Source: Carettochelys insculpta
Lineage: Eukaryota; Chordata; Testudines; Carettochelyidae
DNA length: 64,000 bases
Reading direction: 5' to 3'
Assembly (NCBI RefSeq): GCF_033958435.1
Contig: NC_134137.1
Coordinates: 247,426,501 to 247,490,500 of the forward strand
Below, piece by piece: positions 57,866 through 64,000 of this stretch. Each line of letters starts with the position of its first letter. Position 1 is the stretch's first letter. Made by a program: the position numbers and the translations under genes. The notes under the pieces were generated by a model that was not told the DNA's origin, ran no database searches, and worked only from the letters and a program-made list of their open reading frames with translations.

Positions 57866-58234
57866 TCAAATACAATGACATTTTATTGTGGACACTGTAG
57901 TATTATCTGAGCAAAGGAGCAGTCACAACACCTGGGCCCTGCTCAGGCAAAGCCATCTAAAGCCTCAGTCAGTCACATTCCTTCCCTCAGATTTAAACAG
58001 GTCAACCGAGAGACAAGCGGAGGGGCAGGTCAACAGCTGGCGTACATTAATACCACTAGCACTTCTAAATGCTCCCATTCTGTACCTCCCTCAAGTTCCA
58101 TCTAAACAGAGCCTCCTGGAGAAGAAGAAGAAGAAGTCTCTCGTGCATGTGAAGTCAGAGGTGGGTGGACAGCTGGGGGACAAAAAGAATTCTGCCTTCC
58201 TTCTTTGAAATTCAGTGTTCCCAGCTTTAGGTCC
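57866..58234 (-). other. Perilipin 3' UTR
   Basis: The stretch from the TGA at 58235-58237 to just beyond the AATAAA signal. The cleavage point is estimated, not seen. Confidence 0.6.
57882..57887 (-). promoter_or_regulatory. Polyadenylation signal AATAAA of the perilipin gene
   Basis: TTTATT on the plus strand is AATAAA on the minus strand, about 350 bp after the stop codon. Confidence 0.7.
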
Positions 58235-61200
58235 TCAGTCAGCCTTCGATGCTGTTGTGACTTCTGCTTCTTTATCCTCATTTTCTTGGCTTGGGGGTTC
58301 CATGGAACCTGCAGACCCCTTACCAGAGGGGATGAAGGGACCCACAATCCAGGACAGAGGTGCGTTCTGCATCATGTAAGCCATCAGCTCATCCACATAT
58401 TCCTGGGCCCTGCTCACCATCTCCCGGCTCTGGGTCAGGAGGCTGCTGGAGAGATCCTGGAAGGAACCAACGGTTGAGAAGGAGGCACGGAGCTCTTCCA
58501 TGTTGCGATACACCTGCTGCACCTTATCCTGAAGGCTGGTGGGGAGGCCTTGAATGCTGGATACTAGCACCTGGCAGGCATCCTGCAGCTGCTGGAGAAT
58601 GCTGCGGGACATGGCCAGAGTCTCAGACTCCATCTGGTGGAGAAACAAACCCAAGGTTTACGTTCACCACAGACACACAAAGATGGGACTCGCTGCTACC
58701 TCTTCTGGAGATTTCCTCGTGCTGGAAGCTGTGCTGAAAAGGATAGCAGGGACAGAAACCAGGAGCTCTTTCATGGAAAGAGCATTGGCTTTAGCCATTC
58801 TTTCCATAGAAAGGGAAGCTATTTGGCTTTTAGGACTCAGGAAGCCTGTATTACCATTGTTTGCAGCCTGTGACACTAAGGAACAGAGCTCCATGAGGGA
58901 GAGCCTAAGGATCTCCTAATCAGTTACATGACTAAAGACTTGAAGGCTATGCTGACGTTAAGGGAGGGCAACACTTACAGCTACCCTACCAAGAAGGGAA
59001 GTGAAGACCCTTGGACACAGCATTCACAAGTGACCAATTTGAGATGTATTCGAGGAACACTTATGTGCAACCCTGTTTTCCCCTCAAGGTAGGAGGTCAC
59101 CAGGTATCTGTCTGGTTGAGGAGCTCAGCAGCTACCTTGCAAGGCCCAAAACACTTTTCAGCCTCCGAGCAGAAGGGCAAAGCAATGGACATACCCTTGT
59201 CTCTTCCAAGTCTGGGATCTCACTGCCTTTTGGCTGCTTTTGACTCCAGTTCAGCCACATCTCCTGGAACTTCTCCCGGGCATCTTGGAGCCTCACACCT
59301 TGTTTGATGTGTTCAATCTAGAAAGGGATTGAATTAATCTCTCAGTTCCTCTAGCTCTACTGCTTGAGGACAACTTCAACCTGCAGACATTTTATGTTCT
59401 ATAAGCCTATCACGCCCTGGTCCACACAGGATGAAGTGGAAGAGTTCCCTGGCCTGAAAGGCAGGGGAGTAGGACAAAGGAGTCCAAGCCACCAGCAACT
59501 CTATTTGCCCAGGCACTGGGCTAGAGTTTACTAGGAGACCGCCTCCTGAAGCGGAGCGAGTCCTTACCAGTCCGATGACCTGACGAAGCTGGGACAGAGC
59601 CTCATTGATGCTTTGGCTGGTATGCCTCATCTTGTCTAGGGAATAGCGGTAGGCGCGCTGGCGGAGTTTGGCCGACAGGGAACCCAAACGCACAAAGTAG
59701 CTGCGATGCTCCGGCGCTTGTGCTGAAGACGCTGGAGTCCCTTCCATGGATTCAGCAAGTTCAGCTGAAGGCAAGAAGAATCTGAGGGTAAGAGCTTGGG
59801 AAAGGAGGACAAGCTATACTCAACTGCCCAATGCTACCCCAAATTCTTGGCGGAATAGCCCTTCAAAAAGCCACGAGACCAACCTCTGCCTTTAAGGCGG
59901 CTAATAACTGACCCCAAACAAAGAGGGCTAGGACTGTTTCTGCACACTTGAAATGGACTCCAAGTACTCGTCCTAATTCATGCCCATAGTACCTTCGAGC
60001 ACCACCCTTTCCCCACTTGCTCACATCATTTTCAATGGGCATGTAGCCAGGAACTCCCTTGGCCAAGAACGTTACACATGAAAATGCTGCCCATCTGTCA
60101 GCCAGTGCAGGCTGATAGGCTTCTCAGTCTTGTCCAGACAAGTTGGGACCAAAGGGAGTGTTACTTCGCTCTTTGAAACCATAGCCCTGTCCTGTGTGTT
60201 CTGACCCAGTTCCTCCTCCGTCATGGGAAGGTAGTGATCCAAGAGCTCTTCTGACTTCCCCAGCACTGCTTCCATTCCGCTCATGGCCAGTTGGCCCATT
60301 CTGGATTCTGCTACTGTGCTCATGCTGTCCGTCACTGCTGACTTGGTGGCCTTCATCCCATCCTGCACAGCCTCCTTCGTCATGTCTACCACTCTGCTCA
60401 TGGCCTCCTTGACATCTGTCAGTCTGGAGGAGACCGACTCCTGTGTGTCAGGCACAGCCTGGAGAGAAGGGTCAAGCAAGGCATTACTGACCAGACATTC
60501 AGGGCAATAAACCACATTGGCCCAGGGAGTCGAGTCACTGGAGGATGTTTACCACTTGTCCATCTAGACATTAAGAACTCCCTACCTTGCTCGGGTGACC
60601 CTATTCCTCCCCCACACCCAGCCTTACGGAACACGGCCATTTTACAAGATGCCCTATTGGAGTCTGAATGTGAGTGAACTGCCTCGAGTCCTGGCCCGAG
60701 GTCAGGAATTGTCCCTTGTTCAGCCCAAGAGGTCGTCAACTCTTCAGTAGAAGATCTGCAGCTCGCTATCAGGCCTTAGACACCTGCCTCCACCTTCAGT
60801 GGCGTTCGCAAAATATTGCTCAACATGTCATTGTGGGGACAGACTTACCATCTCCGCAGTCTGCTGAGGAGTTGGTAGAGTCTCCTCCACCTTCTCTACT
60901 TCAGCAACAGCCTTAGTCCCTGTTGAGACACAGCATATTTCCATCTGGTTTTTTGGGTTTTGCCACTGCATGAGGTAGAGCATCTGGCTCATCTCTAATG
61001 ACACCCCTTGGTCTTCCAAGCATTCAGGCTGCCATAGAGTGAATGCAAGCGTCGGTGTACGGCAACTATGACACCATCTAGAGCCTCACTGGGCACGGGG
61101 AAGGAAGGGACAAGCCCCTCATTTACTTAATGCAAACACCTTGTGGGAGAGGGTCTCTCTCTCTCTCCTGCAGGTTAGGGTTTCCTTCCACTTACCCAGG

Positions 61201-62445
61201 CAAGATTGTTACCACTAGCAGCAGAATGTTCCTGCGCCCCCCATGCCTACTGCACAATTCTTAACCCTCTACTTCCCAGGCTCCTTCTTCATGCAAGAGG
61301 TTTTTTTGGGTTTGTATGCAGTAGAGCTGGACTACAGGGAAGGATTTCACTCCATATAGTCTTACAGCTTGTAGTATTTTGACCTCATCTTAGTAGCTGT
61401 CTGGTACCTTTTGAAGGGCATTCACAAAGCCTCAACTGCAACAGTCGGTTAATTGTTTCCTTCATGCGGATGACATAGCTGGTCACATCAGGCAATAGCT
61501 CAACAAGAAGCTCAGCCATTTATAAACTGTTGGCAGTTTTGTTGGCCCACAGGCACTAAGTAGAGGAGGCTGAAACAGCCTGACTGAAAGAGGTTAGAAC
61601 ATCCCTTGTTGTACAGGGAGCTGCTCATTTTGCAGTTCGATCTCCTGCAAAGATTATTGCTCTTGAAAGAAAGTTAGCTGAGCCCGAATCTTTACTTCCT
61701 GGCCACAATGAAGGCAACTGCAGGTTCAGCAACAGTCAGTGTCAACAAACCCCTTCCTTATCCTCTAGGTGGATATTTACATCCCTGGGCTTCTGTACCT
61801 TTCTACACTACCATCATGCCCACCTCTAATATTGCAGGCCTACATTTCTTAAGCACCTGTGGTCAAGTTGTCTCACACACACACACAGCTCTGCAGAGAC
61901 TTCACTCACCCTGAGGTTCAAATACAGGGGGAACTGACTCTGGGCTGCCGAGTCCAACGTTGGTTATGGATGTCGCTCCCTTCTCTGCCAGGTCACACAG
62001 AGACTTGACATAGGGATGGCTCTCCTTGGTGGAGGCATAGGCAGTTGCAGCCAAGTCACAGGCAGCATTCACTAGCGGTAGACTGGTCACCCTCTTCAAG
62101 ACAGTCTAGGGAGGCAAGGAGGAAAATGAGCAAGTCAGAAGCAAGGCTGTAGCTTGGAGCCACTCATTACTTTTCAACTGTTATCCCCGAGTCAAAAGGA
62201 TTCTGTAATGGTGCGAGAGGCTACAGAGCTAGCACACCTAACAGCTATGCCTCACTTGAGAGAGATGAGCCTGATCAGAAAGGTCACTGGACAGGGAGGG
62301 GAGAAGTGGTTTTAAATAGGGTAAGCCAGACATCTTTTGTCTTTGTCAACTGAACCAGTGATGCCTAAGAGGCAATACCTACCTGCTGTTCCTCCTCCCC
62401 ATGCTCCAGGGATGCCATCTTTGTATCCTTGCCATTAGAATCCAT
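58235..62445 (-). CDS. PLIN3: Perilipin, PLIN3/TIP47-like (seven coding exons, 433 aa)
   Basis: Lipid-droplet coat protein that binds nascent droplets from the cytosol. Coding exons on the minus strand, in order: 62445-62383, 62105-61910, 60919-60849, 60458-60206, 59764-59568, 59317-59195, 58633-58235. All junctions are GT-AG and all phases agree, giving 433 codons plus TGA, close to the 434 residues of human PLIN3. Residues 1-21 are MDSNGKDTKM... The PAT domain follows (RVTSLPLVNAACDLA, then YASTKESHPYVKSLC, about residues 26-110). Exon 5 holds the 11-mer amphipathic repeats (KEAMSRVVDMTKEAV-like) and SRMGQLAMSGMEAVLGKSEE. Exon 6 has SYFVRLGSLS. The C-terminal four-helix bundle contains SSIQGLPTSLQDKVQQ, SFQDLSSSLL and SWIVGPF (395-401). 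These blocks favour PLIN3 over PLIN2. The ATG exon starts at 62462 after TCTTCAG, so a non-coding first exon lies further right, unseen. The exon-5 donor (G|GTCAGA) is weak. Confidence 0.9.
58927..59046 (+). repeat. Copy 2 of the local duplication, inside the last perilipin intron
   Basis: It matches 56405-56525 (about 89 percent) and begins CATGACTAAAGACTTG. It is not coding on either strand and lies between the exons at 59195 and 58633. Confidence 0.85.
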
Positions 62446-62462
62446 AGTGGAATTAGATATGC

Positions 62463-63530
62463 CTGAAGAGAGAGAAGCTTACTTTGCAAGTTGTAACCCT
62501 TCCTAAGGGAGCTACAGCCCTTCAAAGGGAAGAAGATGGTTCTACTCCACAGAACGGCCAATCGGTAGCCCCAGCAGCTTAACAAGTGGCTGGTATCTAG
62601 AACTTACTCTGCAAAAAGCAGTGGAGCCAAAAATTTTACTATATAGATAAGAAAATGCTCCTCCTTTCTGTCACATAAGAGTCACCAGAAAAAATAAGGT
62701 CTCATTTTTATAAGCCCTTTGAAGGCTGTAGATTCTATTGGTTCTAAGTTGCTTTTAAGTGCATGAAAAGCACATGAGTCTGTCACAGGAGAGAAAGGGC
62801 TTAAGACCACCTCCTTCACAATATAAGCACAGCACACAGTCACAGCCAAACGTTTCTTAGAAGCATAAACAAAAAGACATGACCAAGGAAGGGTAAAAAC
62901 AAAAAAGAAAGACAGGAAACCCCCTTCAAAACCTTCTTCCCAAGCACAACCCCCAACCTACCCCAGGACTCCAAACACTGCCTTATTTTTCTTCCCCTCT
63001 GGCAAGATTTTATACACTCCTGGTGATGTCATTATGAGGGAGTGGTGAAATAATGAGGACTGACAGTTTAGGGAGCCAGTGAAAGAAAGCTTCCACTTCC
63101 TTGACCAAGAAGAGAATGCAAATCCCTTGGGGACTGCAAAGTTTGGGCGTGAGTTCTTCACCATATGTGATTCCAATTAGTCCCCCGGGTCTTCTGCTGT
63201 CGTCCAGCTGAATTCACTGATACCACTGCTGTCTTGAAACAGTTGCTAGTTAGTATAGATCAAATGTTCTAAAGAACTTCTGTGACAAAAAGCTATTGAC
63301 CTTCATTGCAATTGACCATGGGAAAAGAGAGAGACAAGGGAAAATATTGAAACTGAACTTCTGGCTTTGTTTTGAAAAATCTCGAAAAAAGAAAAAAATA
63401 TATAAACCTTCTGTGGTGGTAAGGTTGCAGAGATCCAGATGCCTGCTTCCTCTACACGTTGCTCATAGCTTGAAAGTGAAAACTGGCCCACTGTAGCAAA
63501 GAGTGGCATTCTACAGACATGTATTTTTTT
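62463..63530. other. Perilipin 5' intron or upstream region
   Basis: Non-coding. The first exon and promoter of the perilipin gene are expected here or beyond the window, but I see no donor or promoter element that I would defend. Confidence 0.35.
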
Positions 63531-63735
63531 CCAAAGGGTTAGGACACTAGCCTCGGATTTGAGCTGCTGCTGTCAATTCCATCCTCTCCCACAGAGCTTC
63601 TGTGTGACCTTGACCAAGTTGCTTAGCTTCTCAGTGCCTCAGTTTCCCCTCTGACCAGTGGGGATGATAGAGCTACTGTACCTCATAGAAGTGTAGTGAG
63701 GTGCTCAGATACTCTGGCAATCAGGACCATATAAG
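63531..63735 (+). repeat. MIR-type SINE with tRNA-like head
   Basis: GGTTAGGACACTAGCCTCGG is a tRNA-like head. It is followed by the MIR core CTTCTGTGTGACCTTGACC, then CAAGTTGCTTAGC, CAGTGCCTCAGTTTCCCCTC and GGGGATGATAGAG, all in plus orientation. It is the best-preserved MIR in the window. Confidence 0.75.
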
Positions 63736-64000
63736 CACCTTAGAGAAGGATACATTTTGTTAGGGAACAAAAGTTGGGTCGGGTAACTGGCATAGCCCTT
63801 CCTCACTCCTCTTTCAGCTCCAATTAGAAAAAAGAAGCGGAACAAGTTCCCTTTCTGTGATGGGCGAGAGACAAGAGTTTTAATTCATCCCTTTGTAACA
63901 TCACCCACTGTGTGTTGAAGTAAATGACTAAACAAGATACAAGGCAATTGAGAAGCCAGCCTGTATTATGCACGTGCCCTAGGACATACTCTGAAGATCT

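Noticed and set aside
1..64000. CRISPR arrays, operons, ribosome binding sites, bacterial terminators
   Set aside because: The window is vertebrate; no regularly spaced direct repeats or prokaryotic gene layout is present.
1..64000. tRNA or rRNA genes
   Set aside because: Only decayed tRNA-like SINE heads were seen; no intact cloverleaf or rRNA segment was recognised.

Overview
The window is vertebrate nuclear DNA, most likely from a turtle or a close archosauromorph. The signs are young CR1 LINEs whose 3' ends carry an 8-bp repeat of the TTCTTATG type, autonomous and non-autonomous Harbinger transposons, Penelope-like elements, old MIR-type SINEs, and one host gene split by ordinary GT-AG introns. 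The turtle assignment rests on this repeat mixture and is an inference; a crocodilian is the main alternative.

The only host gene that can be read completely is a perilipin on the minus strand (58235-62445, seven coding exons, 433 codons). Its C-terminal half matches PLIN3/TIP47 better than PLIN2. Three other candidate host exons (44523-44652 plus; 47499-47612 and 49563-49622 minus) have good splice sites and open frames, but I cannot name their genes.

Almost everything else is mobile DNA or plain intergenic sequence. 0-15 kb: a solo LTR with a 4-bp target duplication, small DNA transposons, MIR remnants and a Penelope fragment with a perfect 13-bp target duplication. 15-19.7 kb: a full-length CR1 with an esterase-type ORF1 and an endonuclease/reverse-transcriptase ORF2 broken by one base; a 368-bp piece of ORF2 is fused directly to its 5' end. 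20.7-32.2 kb: a cluster of Harbinger-type DNA, namely a 662-bp MITE, two autonomous-type elements (H1, H2) each with a convergent transposase and Myb/SANT-like gene, and a 456-bp near-perfect foldback element. 32.3-33.8 kb: an older CR1. 37.3-38.2 kb: a G-rich degenerate tandem region. 38.3-39.4 kb: an RTE-type LINE. 40.0-43.7 kb: a third Harbinger (H3) with clean TAA target duplications and an extra spliced reading frame that looks BEN-like. 50.5-51.8 kb: a Penelope element with a GIY-YIG domain. 53.8-56.4 kb: a second young CR1 on the minus strand.

Each of the three Harbinger elements encodes both proteins of the known two-protein system (DDE transposase plus Myb/SANT-like DNA-binding partner), and each is disabled by different lesions. 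The best candidate for something undescribed is the third reading frame inside H3. Next come the CR1 5' fusion, whose junction falls at a splice-donor-like sequence, and the unassigned exons near 44-50 kb.
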